A stretch of 64,000 nt of DNA from Bacteroidota bacterium (GCA_024280115.1 JAJRQT010000018.1:1-64000), one strand, 5' to 3'. Shown: positions 32,887 to 42,763, counted from the stretch's first letter. Translations and numbers: made by a program. The notes: generated by a model from the sequence alone, not told the origin.

Positions 32887-35526
32887 TTAGAGTGGCAATT
32901 TAAATTTCATAGTTACCTCACCGGTCTCTTTATTAATTTCTATTTTTTGGTTTTCTATTCCCATATCTTTCCCGGTTGACATTTTGAACAACCCTGTAAG
33001 AAACTGCATTCCGCTGTTCATCACCTGTTCCAACTCTTCTGTTTTATCAACTGGTTTTTCTTCAGCAGAAACTGTCTCCTGAGGCATCTCTTCAATCTTT
33101 TCATCTTCAGATAAATCAACTGGTAGCTGCTGCTCTTCTTCCGGTTGCTTGAGATCCTCAACTTCATCGATTGACAGTTCAGATTGTATTGCGACTTCCT
33201 GGGTTTCTGTCGCATCTATAAATTCTTCAAGCTGATCAATAAACTGAGAGCGTCCTTTCCTGGAAAAATCAACAAAATCCGTTGAAGAAGAGCTGTTGAG
33301 AACCCCTTCAAAGAGATTTTGCTTTACCAATAGCCCTGCTGCAATTTGTTCTTCTATAGATTTTCTTGTAATCAGGTTATAAATGGTTAGTTTATTACTT
33401 TTCTGACCAAGCCTGTCTATCCGCCCAATTCGCTGGTTTTTCTTCGCTGGATTCCATGGCAATTCAAAATTTATCAAGGTATCCGCAACCTGTAAATTCA
33501 GTCCTGATCCACCGGCTTCTGTAGAAAGAAATACCTTTGAGGCCGGATTAGTTTCAAATTTATTGATGAGCGCTCCCCTCATCTTCACAGGTACTTTGCC
33601 ATTCAGTTCTACAAAACCAATATCATTGTCGCGAAGCATTTTCCCAACTAATTTATGCACCTTTATCCACTCGGAGAAAATGATTATTTTAATATCATTA
33701 TTGACGAGATCCAGCTTTTCAAGCAAAATATATTTCAGCTCTTCAAGTTTGGGAGATTCATTGGTTTCATCATCTATAAGATAGGTAGAATCACATACCA
33801 TCCGCATATTTGCAAGAAGCAATTGCAATTTTTGAAGGTCAAATGGAGTAAGAAACTTTTTCCTGATTATTCTGGCCACACCTGCCGCGTATGAAGCATG
33901 ATATTCTGCCTGAAGCGGTGACAAATTGACGGGAATATTGATTTGCCTCAGGTTGGGTAGTTGATCCAAAACCTTTCGTTTTTCCCTTCTAATCAATACT
34001 TTATCTAATTTTTTATTTAACTTCTTTAGGTCGTAGTACCCATTGATTTTATTTGGTTTATCGGGATCAAAAAGGCAGTGCTGATAGGAGAACTCCCACA
34101 ACGGACCAAAAAAGTGAGGATCGAGAATACTCATTATTGAATAAATATCAATTAATTTGTTTTCGATCGGCGTACCTGTAATCACAAGTATATGTTTGGC
34201 ATTCAATCGCTTGACCGCCGCCGCAGTTTTTGTCTCGAAATTTTTCACCCGCTGGGCTTCATCCAATATCAGAAAATCGAATCCAGCATTATTTATAGCC
34301 AAAGAATCTCTACGGATGGTTTCATAATTTAATATGAAAAAGTAGTGTTCGGTATTTTTATAAACTTCCTCCCGCTGTTCGGGGTTCCCTTCAACTATAA
34401 TCGCTTTTTCATCACTGAATTTTTCAATTTCAGACTTCCATTGAGATTTTAAAGAAGCAGGGCATACAATCATTGTTTTATTAAATCCAAAAATCTCTTT
34501 CTTTTGGATAGCTGTTGAAATTGCTTGCATGGTTTTCCCTAGGCCCATTTCATCCGCAATAATTGCCGCCTTGCGAAATAGTACAAACTCTATCCCTTCT
34601 TTCTGATAATCAAATAACGTAGCATTAATGGTGGAATAATCTGGTTTATAAGATTCAGACAATTGTTGGAGCAACTGTTTGTCAAAGGCTCTTTCTATCT
34701 TTTCTTTTACTTCCGGTCTTATTAAAATGGATTCATAGGTTTCTGCTTCTTCAATAAACTCTAATAAACCTTCAACCTCATCCTCTTCGATAAACTGCTT
34801 GTTTTTAAAATACCTGGAAATCAGCAACTGTTCATCAACCCTCATCTCATCGGGATAGTGACAGGTTATCTTATAATCATTGAGCGGATCGCAATAGATT
34901 TCTATGAACGGGTAGGACTTTTTAAGCCTTTTATATAAACTCTTTTTCTCCTTGATTTTTTTGAACGCATACATGATATGCTTGGTGGTTCCCAGCTTGT
35001 TGAGCTGCGAATCCATGCTGTTGCTATACCCGGTTTCATATTCAAAATCTCTCAAAAATACTTTATACTCTACCCCATTCTCATTTGTGAGGATATGATC
35101 GCCATAGATATTATCAGCCCAGGTAATTCGATACTCTGCCTTATCTGCCTTTTGCATTCTTTCATTAAGCACCCTTTCCATCATACCTTTGCGCGAATAT
35201 TTTTTATGCTCAATATGTTCTTTCGGGTCCAATAAGTGTAATTCGTCAATTAACTGTAGAAGGCAACTATAGGAATATCTGTTCCATTCCAGTTCTTTGT
35301 TCTTACGATAGGGAGCAATTTTGTCATTATCATTAAATTGAAGCAGATAGCTTTCGGCCTCATCCAGGGAGTTGTCATTGACTAAAAAATCAAACTTATC
35401 GCCGGATTGAGAAAGGATCTGACAATTTCCGTTGTTATAAATAATTTCACCAATGGCCAGTTCCTGTTTACCCAGATTTTTTAATAATTCATTTTTAATT
35501 GATTCAGCAATGATTGTAAACTCCAT
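32887..35526 (-). CDS. SWI2/SNF2-family DEAD-like ATPase/helicase
   Basis: This 879-residue protein has a unique N-terminal 300 residues and then a two-lobe SNF2 motor: motif I ADEMGLGKTMQ (near residue 325), motif II LDEAQ (near 424), motif III TGTPIEN, and in the C-lobe LSTEAGGSGLNLQ and NQRIGRIDRLGQ. A low-complexity Glu/Gln-rich stretch (about 745-830) precedes a beta C-terminus. It translocates on duplex DNA. Similar proteins serve RNA-polymerase recycling (RapA) or defence islands. The lack of nuclease, methylase or PLD genes argues against a standard defence system, and the small downstream gene is its only companion. Confidence 0.9.
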   Translation of the reverse strand: MEFTIIAESIKNELLKNLGKQELAIGEIIYNNGNCQILSQSGDKFDFLVNDNSLDEAESYLLQFNDNDKIAPYRKNKELEWNRYSYSCLLQLIDELHLLDPKEHIEHKKYSRKGMMERVLNERMQKADKAEYRITWADNIYGDHILTNENGVEYKVFLRDFEYETGYSNSMDSQLNKLGTTKHIMYAFKKIKEKKSLYKRLKKSYPFIEIYCDPLNDYKITCHYPDEMRVDEQLLISRYFKNKQFIEEDEVEGLLEFIEEAETYESILIRPEVKEKIERAFDKQLLQQLSESYKPDYSTINATLFDYQKEGIEFVLFRKAAIIADEMGLGKTMQAISTAIQKKEIFGFNKTMIVCPASLKSQWKSEIEKFSDEKAIIVEGNPEQREEVYKNTEHYFFILNYETIRRDSLAINNAGFDFLILDEAQRVKNFETKTAAAVKRLNAKHILVITGTPIENKLIDIYSIMSILDPHFFGPLWEFSYQHCLFDPDKPNKINGYYDLKKLNKKLDKVLIRREKRKVLDQLPNLRQINIPVNLSPLQAEYHASYAAGVARIIRKKFLTPFDLQKLQLLLANMRMVCDSTYLIDDETNESPKLEELKYILLEKLDLVNNDIKIIIFSEWIKVHKLVGKMLRDNDIGFVELNGKVPVKMRGALINKFETNPASKVFLSTEAGGSGLNLQVADTLINFELPWNPAKKNQRIGRIDRLGQKSNKLTIYNLITRKSIEEQIAAGLLVKQNLFEGVLNSSSSTDFVDFSRKGRSQFIDQLEEFIDATETQEVAIQSELSIDEVEDLKQPEEEQQLPVDLSEDEKIEEMPQETVSAEEKPVDKTEELEQVMNSGMQFLTGLFKMSTGKDMGIENQKIEINKETGEVTMKFKLPL

Positions 35527-35733
35527 GAGAAATGTCTTATTATTTTGAAGAAAAAAGAAAATTCGAATTTAAATTTTCTTGATGCTCAATGCTAATATTT
35601 CTAAAAGAAAATTATTTGGAAAAAACAGTTGAAATTAAATCTAATTCAGCATTAGCCCAGGGTGGGTACTTTAAAAGTGCATTGACAAAATCATTTCATA
35701 AAAAATCCTCACCCAGAAATGAATGAGGTTCTG

Positions 35734-35808
35734 TGGGTTGTACTAGATTCGAACTAGCGACCCCTGCCCTGTCAAGGCAGTGCTCTAAACCAACTGAGCT
35801 AACAACCC
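35734..35808 (-). tRNA. tRNA-Val(GAC)
   Basis: Read on the minus strand, the acceptor arm GGGTTGT pairs with ACAACCC. The D-arm AGCTCAGTTGGTTTAGAGC and the T-arm CTAGTTCGAATCTAG are canonical. The anticodon arm CTGCC-TTGACAG-GGCAG gives anticodon GAC, which reads GUC/GUU valine codons. Length is 75 nt without CCA; the discriminator is A. Confidence 0.93.
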
Positions 35809-35858
35809 TTTGTTTCGGTAAAATTAAGAAACAGAATTTCCTTAAAAAATTTTATGCA

Positions 35859-35892
35859 CAAAAAAAGAGGCCTTATGAAAATAAAGCCTCTC
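35859..35892 (-). terminator. Terminator of the DUF1573 gene
   Basis: On the minus strand AGAGGC (91-86 side) pairs with GCCTCT and is followed by seven T residues, 20 bp after the stop codon. It also separates this gene from the tRNA. Confidence 0.8.
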
Positions 35893-35910
35893 TTATTGAT
35901 TTTTATGGAT

Positions 35911-36330
35911 CTATAAATTCTGTTTTAATACTTCGCCTTTGATGAACAAAGTCTCTGTTCCTCCTTCAACATTGGCCGTTACCCGCACACTTTTGTTGAA
36001 TGCACCAGTCGCTGCGGCATTAAAAGTTGCTTTTACATTACCGGTTTTACCGGGAGCAATCGGCTCTTTTGTGTAACTTGTAACGGTACATCCGCAAGAT
36101 CCTTTCACATTGCTGATTACCAAAGGGATACTTCCTGTATTGGTGAAAACAAATTCAACGGAAACCGGTTTTTTTTGTTCTATTTTGCCAAAATTGTGTG
36201 TTGTTTTTTCCCACTTAAAACTAGCCATTGCTGTAGGATCACCCGCTTCTATTGAAACCGGAGAAGCCTGGCTCATCGCAAAAAATACTACGCCGAAAAC
36301 AAAAACGGCTGACATAATAATCTTTTTCAT
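35911..36330 (-). CDS. Secreted DUF1573 domain protein
   Basis: This 139-residue protein has a signal peptide (about 1-20) and one DUF1573 immunoglobulin-like fold with the signature VEFVFTNTG, ISNVKGSCGCTVTSY and PIAPGKTGNVKATFN. These proteins are abundant exported or envelope proteins in Bacteroidota with no fixed function; the GSCGC cysteines could bind metal or form a disulfide. Monocistronic with its own terminator. Confidence 0.9.
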   Translation of the reverse strand: MKKIIMSAVFVFGVVFFAMSQASPVSIEAGDPTAMASFKWEKTTHNFGKIEQKKPVSVEFVFTNTGSIPLVISNVKGSCGCTVTSYTKEPIAPGKTGNVKATFNAAATGAFNKSVRVTANVEGGTETLFIKGEVLKQNL

Positions 36331-36843
36331 CTCTTACTATATTTTAATTTTATCTTATTCCACTAAATGAATACCAATTAACCCGTAATTGGAACCACAA
36401 AAATTGCCAATGAAATGTTAAAGTCAAAATTCAAAGTGATATTTCATCTATTGCCACTTTGGGAAACGGATAATTATAGGATATATTTTAACTTTAAAAG
36501 GATTTTGTAAATTTATCGACTAAAGCAATTCAACTATGCAGATATTATGAGACTGTAGCTTTTATGGTTGTTAATAATTATAAAACAAAATTTTCCAAAT
36601 AGAGTCGACAAACAAGCGCCTGAAAACTATTTCAATCTCCTATCAATCCCATCAACTTCCAGTTTAGCTGAGTTGAGTTTTTATACCTTAACTATGATCA
36701 TTTTCACAATACATTTTAGTATCAATTTCTTCTTATCAGCGCGTTATTTATTTCATTGATAATCAAGGTCAATATTAACAGTTGAGATGCAGTAATTTGG
36801 CAATATTTTTATACATTTGCGGCGTTATTTAAAACTTGAATTC
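36331..36843. other. Long intergenic region before the oad operon
   Basis: No gene supported. TACATTTG at 36812-36819 fits the -7 box of a Bacteroidota promoter for oadG, but a TTG at the proper distance is lacking. The start of oadG is 25 bp beyond it. Confidence 0.4.
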
Positions 36844-37107
36844 ATGAGTGAAGGATTTAATACAGCTTTTATGCTGCTCGCGGTAGGAATGATTACAGTA
36901 TTCACGATTCTGGCCCTAATTGTTATTTTTGGCAACATACTAATTTTATTTGTCAACAAATTCATTCCGGAGGCGAAGGTTAAAGCAGTTGTTTCAAGAG
37001 CGACCCAGGGATCAATTGATCCACAAAAATTAGCTGTCATCGTCTCAGCAGTTGATGTTGTGACTGAAGGGAGGGCTAAAGTGACTTCAATAACAAAGGC
37101 TGAATGA
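36844..37107 (+). CDS. oadG: Oxaloacetate decarboxylase gamma-like subunit
   Basis: This 87-residue protein has one N-terminal transmembrane helix (NTAFMLLAVGMITVFTILAL) and a short cytosolic tail, as in the gamma subunit that holds the alpha and beta subunits together in Na+-translocating decarboxylases. ATG 36844 is chosen as it begins directly before the helix. It is the first gene of the three-gene operon. The Zn-binding C-terminal motif of some gamma subunits is not obvious. Confidence 0.85.
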   Translation: MSEGFNTAFMLLAVGMITVFTILALIVIFGNILILFVNKFIPEAKVKAVVSRATQGSIDPQKLAVIVSAVDVVTEGRAKVTSITKAE

Positions 37108-37208
37108 GAAAATACTGATATTTACGGACAAATATCATATTTCATTTTTTAGATTTTTAAAAGATAGATTTTTTAAAAAATATTTAAAGTTTACAAACGT
37201 CAAAAAGT

Positions 37209-39080
37209 ATGGCTAAAGAAATTCAATTTTCCCTTGTTTACAGGGATATGTGGCAATCATCAGGAAAGTATGTGCCGCGAAAAGATCAATTAGAAAGAAT
37301 CGCCCCGGTTATTGTAGATATGGGATGCTTCGCAAGGATTGAAACTAATGGTGGAGGTTTTGAACAAATTAATTTACTGTTTGGAGAAAACCCAAATAAA
37401 TCTGTAAGAGCCTGGACAAAGCCTTTTAACGAAGCAGGTATCCAGACACACATGCTAGAAAGAGGACTAAATGGTATTAGGATGAACCCTGTTCCAATTG
37501 ATGTCAGAAAGCTGATGTTTAAGGTTAAGAAAAAGCAGGGAACAGATATTGCCAGATCTTTCTGTGGCCTTAATGATCCAAGAAATATTATTGATTCTGC
37601 CAAATATGCAAAAGAAGGTGGAATGATTGCCCAGAGCACACTGAGCTTGACACATTCTGCTGTTCATACAGTGGATTATTATATAAATCTCGCCCAGCAA
37701 CTGATCGATGGCGGTGCAGATGAAATCTGTCTGAAAGACATGGCAGGTATTGGCCGGCCGGTTTCTCTTGGTAAGATTGTAGCTGGCATTAAAGCTTCAA
37801 ACCCTGATATATTGATTCAGTATCACGGACAGACCGGCCCTGGATTCACACCGGCCTCTATTCTGGAAGTTGCCCGCGCTGGTTGTGAAATCATTGACGT
37901 TGGAATGGAACCACTTTCATGGGGAACAGGACATGCAGATCTCCTTATGGTAATTGCCATGCTGAAAGACGCTGGTTTCTCAGTGCCCGATGTAAACATG
38001 AAAGCATATATGGAAGCTCGAGCCCTGACTCAGGAGTTCATGGATGACTTCCTCGGATACTATATCCCGCAAAGAAACAGAATGCTCAACTCATTGCTTA
38101 TAGGCCCGGGTCTTCCCGGAGGTATGATGGGAAGCCTTATGGCCGACCTTGTAAACAACCTTAAGAGTATCAATAAATGGTTGACTAAAAATAACAAACC
38201 TAACATCACACAGGATGACCTACTCGTTCAGTTATTCGATGAAGTAGAATTCATTTGGCCTAAACTTGGCTATCCTCCATTGGTAACCCCATACAGTCAA
38301 TATGTGAAGAATGTGGCCATGATGAACGTGATGTCGATGATCAAAGGAAAAGATAGGTTCTCGATGATCGATGACAATACCTGGGATATGTTATTGGGTA
38401 AAGCCGGAAAACTTCCGGGGAAATTGGCGCCTGAAATTGTCAAAATGGCTGAAAAACAGGGACGGGAATTCTTCACAGGAAATCCGCAAGATCTATATCC
38501 TGATGCACTTCCTGAGTTCAGGAAAGAAATGGATGACAATGGATGGGATTATGGCGAGGATGATGAAGAGTTGATGGAACTTGCCATGCACCCCGCACAA
38601 TATAGAAATTACAAATCCGGAAAAGCAAAAGAAGATTTCGAAAAAGAACTGGCTGAAAAGAAAGGAGCGAAAGCAGAAAAAGCTGCTCCGGCACCTGCTG
38701 CTCCTACCGGAGATTTTGTTCCAAAGACACTAAATGTGAATGTAAATGGTGAAAACTATGTAGTTGCCGTCTCTTACGGTGATACTGCCCCGATTGCACC
38801 AGCCAGCAACACACCTGTAGCTGCGCCTGCTCCTGTAGTGGTGGAAGGTGCTGAGGAAATTCTTGCACCTTTAGAAGGGAATTATTACAAAACAAAGAGT
38901 GCGGCAGAAACAGCCATTAAAGTCGGGGATACTATTAAGGAGGGCGACATAATAGGTTATATAGAATCCATGAAGGTTTACAATGCTATTTCCGCAGATA
39001 AATCTGGAAAAATTGTGGAGATATGCTTCAACGACGGGGAGACTGTTGATGAGGATGACGCACTCATTAAGTTGCAATAA
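37209..39080 (+). CDS. oadA: Oxaloacetate decarboxylase alpha subunit with biotin domain
   Basis: This 623-residue protein has a carboxyltransferase TIM barrel (about 5-300, YRDMWQSSGKYVPRKDQ, LKDMAGIGRP, HGQTGPGFTP), a PYC_OADA conserved region (to about 470), an Ala/Pro linker (APAPAAPTG), and a C-terminal biotinyl domain with the attachment lysine Lys589 in ESMKVYN. The usual motif is AMKM, so Ser and Val are mild variants. It transfers CO2 from oxaloacetate (or a related 2-oxoacid) to biotin. Divergence from the enteric enzyme leaves methylmalonyl-CoA or pyruvate-linked activity possible. Confidence 0.92.
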   Translation: MAKEIQFSLVYRDMWQSSGKYVPRKDQLERIAPVIVDMGCFARIETNGGGFEQINLLFGENPNKSVRAWTKPFNEAGIQTHMLERGLNGIRMNPVPIDVRKLMFKVKKKQGTDIARSFCGLNDPRNIIDSAKYAKEGGMIAQSTLSLTHSAVHTVDYYINLAQQLIDGGADEICLKDMAGIGRPVSLGKIVAGIKASNPDILIQYHGQTGPGFTPASILEVARAGCEIIDVGMEPLSWGTGHADLLMVIAMLKDAGFSVPDVNMKAYMEARALTQEFMDDFLGYYIPQRNRMLNSLLIGPGLPGGMMGSLMADLVNNLKSINKWLTKNNKPNITQDDLLVQLFDEVEFIWPKLGYPPLVTPYSQYVKNVAMMNVMSMIKGKDRFSMIDDNTWDMLLGKAGKLPGKLAPEIVKMAEKQGREFFTGNPQDLYPDALPEFRKEMDDNGWDYGEDDEELMELAMHPAQYRNYKSGKAKEDFEKELAEKKGAKAEKAAPAPAAPTGDFVPKTLNVNVNGENYVVAVSYGDTAPIAPASNTPVAAPAPVVVEGAEEILAPLEGNYYKTKSAAETAIKVGDTIKEGDIIGYIESMKVYNAISADKSGKIVEICFNDGETVDEDDALIKLQ

Positions 39081-39108
39081 ATCATCCCGGATAGATTATT
39101 TTTAATTT

Positions 39109-40308
39109 ATGGAAATACTTAGAAATCTTTATGAAATGACAGCGATCGGGTCTTTATTTCAAAGTCCCGAAACTATCTTTATGCTACTGATTGGCGGTTT
39201 TTTGCTCTATCTTGGGATCGTAAAGGGATATGAACCGCTGTTGCTTGTGCCTATAGGATTTGGTGTAATATTAGCAAACTCGCTCGGAGGCGAGATGGGT
39301 GTAGTTCCATCGAATGATGAGATCATGCACATGTCATTGCTGGAAATCGCCAAAAATCACGGCATCATGAACCTGCTTTATTATTCATTGATCAAGACAG
39401 GTCTTTTACCTCCGATTATTTTTATGGGGGTGGGTGCGTTGACTGACTTTGGGCCAATGCTGCGAAATCTTAAACTGGCCTTTTTTGGTGCAGCTGCTCA
39501 GATCGGGATCTTCTCGGTTTTACTGGGCGCAATTGCAGCGGGATTCACTCTTAAAGAAGCCGCCTCTCTGGGTATAATTGGTGGTGCCGATGGGCCTACC
39601 GCAATCTATACCACCATAAAGCTGGCACCGCATTTATTGGGACCAATTGCAATTGCCGCTTACTCTTATATGGCCTTAGTTCCGGTAATTATTCCTTTTG
39701 TTGTCAGGTTAACAACTTCTAAAAAGGAATTGAAAATCAATATGAAAGAGCAAGATAAACTGTATCCTAATAAACAGCCTATCAAAAATCTTAAAGTATT
39801 GAAGATATTATTCCCGCTGATGATGGGGGGTATTGTAGCAGTGTTGGTGCCTTCGGCAGTTCCACTGGTAGGAATGCTTCTTTTCGGAAATCTTGTGAAA
39901 GAAATAGGAAGTTCAACAGAACGGCTATACAAAGCTGCGTCCGGAGGTATTCTTAATACAGCTACTATATTTTTAGGCCTGACTGTCGGGGGAACCATGA
40001 CAGCAAGTGCTTTTTTAAATACACAAACTATTATGATTATCGTTGGGGGATTTATTGCTTTTTGCTTTTCAGTTGCGGGTGGTATATATGCCGTGAAGCT
40101 GCACAATCTATTTGTTAAAAAGAAAATAAATCCATTGATTGGCGCGACAGGTTTAAGTGCTGTACCAATGGCTTCACGGGTTGCAAATGAACTCGCGTTA
40201 AAAAATGATCCAAGCAATCACCTGTTGCAATATGCCATGGCAAGTAACATTTCAGGTGTAATAGGGTCTGCTGTTGCTGCCGGAGTATTGATCTCGTTTT
40301 TATCGTAG
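39109..40308 (+). CDS. oadB: Oxaloacetate decarboxylase beta subunit (Na+ pump)
   Basis: This 399-residue protein has about eleven transmembrane helices and the conserved sodium-site segment GGADGPTAIYTT (about residues 160-171), the family signature with an Asp that carries Na+. It decarboxylates carboxybiotin and exports Na+, storing the energy of decarboxylation as a sodium gradient. It lies 28 bp after oadA and is followed by a strong terminator. Confidence 0.95.
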   Translation: MEILRNLYEMTAIGSLFQSPETIFMLLIGGFLLYLGIVKGYEPLLLVPIGFGVILANSLGGEMGVVPSNDEIMHMSLLEIAKNHGIMNLLYYSLIKTGLLPPIIFMGVGALTDFGPMLRNLKLAFFGAAAQIGIFSVLLGAIAAGFTLKEAASLGIIGGADGPTAIYTTIKLAPHLLGPIAIAAYSYMALVPVIIPFVVRLTTSKKELKINMKEQDKLYPNKQPIKNLKVLKILFPLMMGGIVAVLVPSAVPLVGMLLFGNLVKEIGSSTERLYKAASGGILNTATIFLGLTVGGTMTASAFLNTQTIMIIVGGFIAFCFSVAGGIYAVKLHNLFVKKKINPLIGATGLSAVPMASRVANELALKNDPSNHLLQYAMASNISGVIGSAVAAGVLISFLS

Positions 40309-40345
40309 CTCACAGCTTTAAGCATCGATTAGGAAAATATTTAAT

Positions 40346-40390
40346 AATGCATAATTGAATGACTGAGGGTCATTTGGTTATGCATTTTTT
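40346..40390 (+). terminator. Terminator of the oad operon
   Basis: AATGCATAA (40346-40354) pairs with TTATGCATT (40378-40386), with an inner stem AATGAC/GTCATT and a T-run. It lies 38 bp after the oadB stop. Confidence 0.88.
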
Positions 40391-40430
40391 ATACAATAAA
40401 ATCGCCCCTCAATATAATTGTTATTTTTAA

Positions 40431-41102
40431 ATGAATCGAAAACGAAACATTAGAGAAGAAAATCTTCACAATATATTGCTGAGCAAATACCTTCCTTCGG
40501 AGGAATTGAATCGCAGTTTTGACACAATGGATTTAAAGGGTTCTTTTTCTGAAAAAATATTCCTGGAAACTTATAAATCCCTGGAAGTAAGAGAAACCTT
40601 TCCAATGATTAATTTTAATGTCTCTTTCATGGAATTCGGACGGTTTTGTGTGCTATTGGATGAATCTATTCATTTCAATCGCTATAGGGCAAAAACACTT
40701 AGGTCTTCTTTTTATGAAAACCTCACGAGCTTTCCTTTGATGAAATATCGATCCGCTTGCCGGAAATATGAAGTAGAATGCCTGAAATCCGGAACATCTA
40801 AACCAGCCTGGACCAACTATGAAGCAGAAATTCATTTCGGTTCCTCACAGAACAGTGGAGATTTAGGATTAAATGGTTCTTCCGGTTGGAAACTGACAGC
40901 ATTTAAGGATTTTATAATTGATTTGATGGCGAGGCAAAAAAAGATCCGGTTATTAAGAATATCTGTGTGGGAGGATCTGATGATCAATAAAAGATTGAAG
41001 AAGTTCAATGAAATGCTTATGAGTCCCGGAAAAGCAGAAACGGAATTGATATTAAAATATGTTGACAGGAAAGTTGTCGGATTGTATGCCGATGATTTCT
41101 AG
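40431..41102 (+). CDS. Unknown cytosolic protein
   Basis: This 223-residue basic protein has no signal or membrane segment. Distinct phrases are MKYRSACRKYEVECLKSGTS, a Gly/Ser loop HFGSSQNSGDLGLNGSSGWK, and a helical C-terminus. The length and even composition indicate a real gene; it may belong to a Bacteroidota-restricted DUF family but I cannot name it with confidence. Monocistronic between the oad terminator and a convergent stress-protein gene. Confidence 0.75.
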   Translation: MNRKRNIREENLHNILLSKYLPSEELNRSFDTMDLKGSFSEKIFLETYKSLEVRETFPMINFNVSFMEFGRFCVLLDESIHFNRYRAKTLRSSFYENLTSFPLMKYRSACRKYEVECLKSGTSKPAWTNYEAEIHFGSSQNSGDLGLNGSSGWKLTAFKDFIIDLMARQKKIRLLRISVWEDLMINKRLKKFNEMLMSPGKAETELILKYVDRKVVGLYADDF

Positions 41103-41242
41103 CCAACTTTATACGCATTACTGTTAAGGTCTCAACCCAATTCAACATTTGGTTCCAACATCACAAATACTCGGCGAATCTTCAAATAGATGATTATGAT
41201 ATCGAATGAGTTTTAACCCGGACTTAGATTTCGGGTATAATG

Positions 41243-42163
41243 CTATAATTCCATCAACGCCTCAAGAAAATCCATATTGTGCCTTCGATGTTTCACTACG
41301 ATCAAAGGTATTTGTGCATTGAGTTTCATGAGCTTTTCTGCAATACTGCCAATTAAAACAGCAGCTACCTGTGTTCTCCCTTTTGATCCGATCACAATAA
41401 CACTTGCTTTTTCTTTCATAGAAAATTGATAGATCTTCTTGGCAATATGTCCACTTTCATCCAATTCGAATTTTGCCTCGATATTAATTCCTTTAGTATC
41501 ATATTTTCCAAGGAAATTATTGAATGACTCTTCAGCATTATTCTGCATTATTTGGGCAAATTCTTCATAGGTTTTACCTAACATAGAGTAACCTGAAGGA
41601 ACGTCATAAATATTAAGACAAGTGATTTTTAAATCCGGAATATTTGAAGCAAGAATTAGTGAAAACTCAAATGCAAGTTCAGATGTGGCAGAAAAATCTA
41701 TTGGTGTAACTGCCTTATTAAGGTTTTGAGGTAAAATTTCCGGAACAAGAATCACGGAACAAGGCGCTAATTTAACGACTTTCCCACTTATTATACCATC
41801 TCCTTCCAGGCCTGATTTTCTTCCGAGCACAATCAAATCCACTTCCTTTATTTTTGCCCATTTCAATATTTGTTCAGCCCGGTTGCCTTCGGTTACCTTT
41901 ATTTCATAATTAGCCTTTAACTGATTTCCCGCTTCCTCATTAATGGTATATTGGATTGATTTTTTTGTAGATTCATCCAATGGTGCCAGAAGATCAGGGT
42001 ATTTTTTTGCAATTGCATCAGGCAACTCCAGGTTTTTAAGTACGTTAAAAAAATATATTTTATCTAAAGACAATTTGTTTGAAAGCTCAGTAACGTATTG
42101 AACCAGGGTTTCATCCATTTCAGTTAGATCGACAGCGACTAATATTCTTTTTATTTCTTCCAT
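41243..42163 (-). CDS. Universal stress protein, tandem Usp domains
   Basis: This 306-residue protein has two UspA folds (about 4-145 and 150-292). The second carries the nucleotide-binding signature VIGSKGRTQVAAVLIGSIAE (G-2x-G-9x-G-S). The first has VLGRKSGLEGDGIISGKVVK, a weaker version. A 14-residue tail RHNMDFLEALMEL follows. Tandem Usp proteins bind ATP and respond to stress or energy shortage. Confidence 0.92.
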   Translation of the reverse strand: MEEIKRILVAVDLTEMDETLVQYVTELSNKLSLDKIYFFNVLKNLELPDAIAKKYPDLLAPLDESTKKSIQYTINEEAGNQLKANYEIKVTEGNRAEQILKWAKIKEVDLIVLGRKSGLEGDGIISGKVVKLAPCSVILVPEILPQNLNKAVTPIDFSATSELAFEFSLILASNIPDLKITCLNIYDVPSGYSMLGKTYEEFAQIMQNNAEESFNNFLGKYDTKGINIEAKFELDESGHIAKKIYQFSMKEKASVIVIGSKGRTQVAAVLIGSIAEKLMKLNAQIPLIVVKHRRHNMDFLEALMEL

Positions 42164-42236
42164 AAATAATTAATAAAAAATGAGTCAATATTTTGAGGCA
42201 TCAATTTATCAGCAATTAATGAAAATTGTTAATTTC

Positions 42237-42266
42237 TTGATAGTAAATTTTTAAATATTAATTTTG
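42237..42266 (+). promoter_or_regulatory. Bacteroidota-type promoter
   Basis: TTG at 42237-42239, a 19-nt spacer, and TAATTTTG at 42259-42266 match the phylum consensus exactly. The start codon of the next gene is 20 bp downstream. Divergent from the stress-protein gene. Confidence 0.75.
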
Positions 42267-42285
42267 CGGGCTTTTAGATGATAAA

Positions 42286-42627
42286 ATGACAGAAGAAAAC
42301 GAGCATAGCAAAGATTCCTTTTTAGAAAAGCTTAAAAAGAAGTGGGGACTGAGAAATTTTTTCCAGGTGATTATGGTCCTAATTGTATTTAGCCTCACAG
42401 GAATGACAGTGGTGGTTGTACGCCCTGTGGTATTTTCATGGTTTGGTTTTAACGATCAAACACCATTTATCACAAAATCTATTACTTATCTTTTACTCAT
42501 TTTTCCGATGTATCAAATTCTTATTTTGGTATATGGAGCAATCTTAGGACAGTTTGCTTTTTTCTGGGAAAAAGAAAAAAAGCTCTTCAATGCTATTTCC
42601 CGACTTTTCAAGTTTAAATCTAAATAG
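42286..42627 (+). CDS. Small inner-membrane protein (DUF6787-like)
   Basis: This 113-residue protein has a charged N-terminus, two transmembrane segments (about 28-48 and 64-92), and a Lys-rich tail. The pattern GLRNFFQVIMVLIVFSLTGM and YQILILVYGAILGQFAFFWE resembles the Bacteroidota family DUF6787 from memory. Function unknown. It has its own good promoter, and a palindromic element starts at its stop codon. Confidence 0.75.
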   Translation: MTEENEHSKDSFLEKLKKKWGLRNFFQVIMVLIVFSLTGMTVVVVRPVVFSWFGFNDQTPFITKSITYLLLIFPMYQILILVYGAILGQFAFFWEKEKKLFNAISRLFKFKSK

Positions 42628-42628
42628 T

Positions 42629-42763
42629 GCCTGTCTATAAACTATGATTGTTCGTAAATTCAAAAAAATTAATACCTATATTCCCCTCCCTGGAGGGGCG
42701 TCGGGGTGGGTTTATTTAAAAAGTCATTAATTTTTTTGAATTTTATCGACTTTATGGACAGGC
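42629..42763. repeat. MITE-like palindromic element
   Basis: The left arm (42629-42672) and right arm (42727-42763) are inverted: GCCTGTCTATAAA matches the complement of TTTATGGACAGGC, and AAATTCAAAAAAATTAA matches TTAATTTTTTTGAATTT. The centre is CCCCTCCCTGGAGGGG followed by GGGGTGGGTTT. The 11-bp direct repeat AATAGTGCCTG occurs at 42623-42633 and 42768-42778, partly overlapping the left arm. The core recurs inverted at 52806-52842. Confidence 0.75.

Noticed and set aside
32887-35526. Restriction-modification or DISARM-type defence island around the SNF2 helicase
   Set aside because: No methylase, nuclease, PLD or DUF1998 gene is next to it; the neighbours are a tRNA and housekeeping genes.
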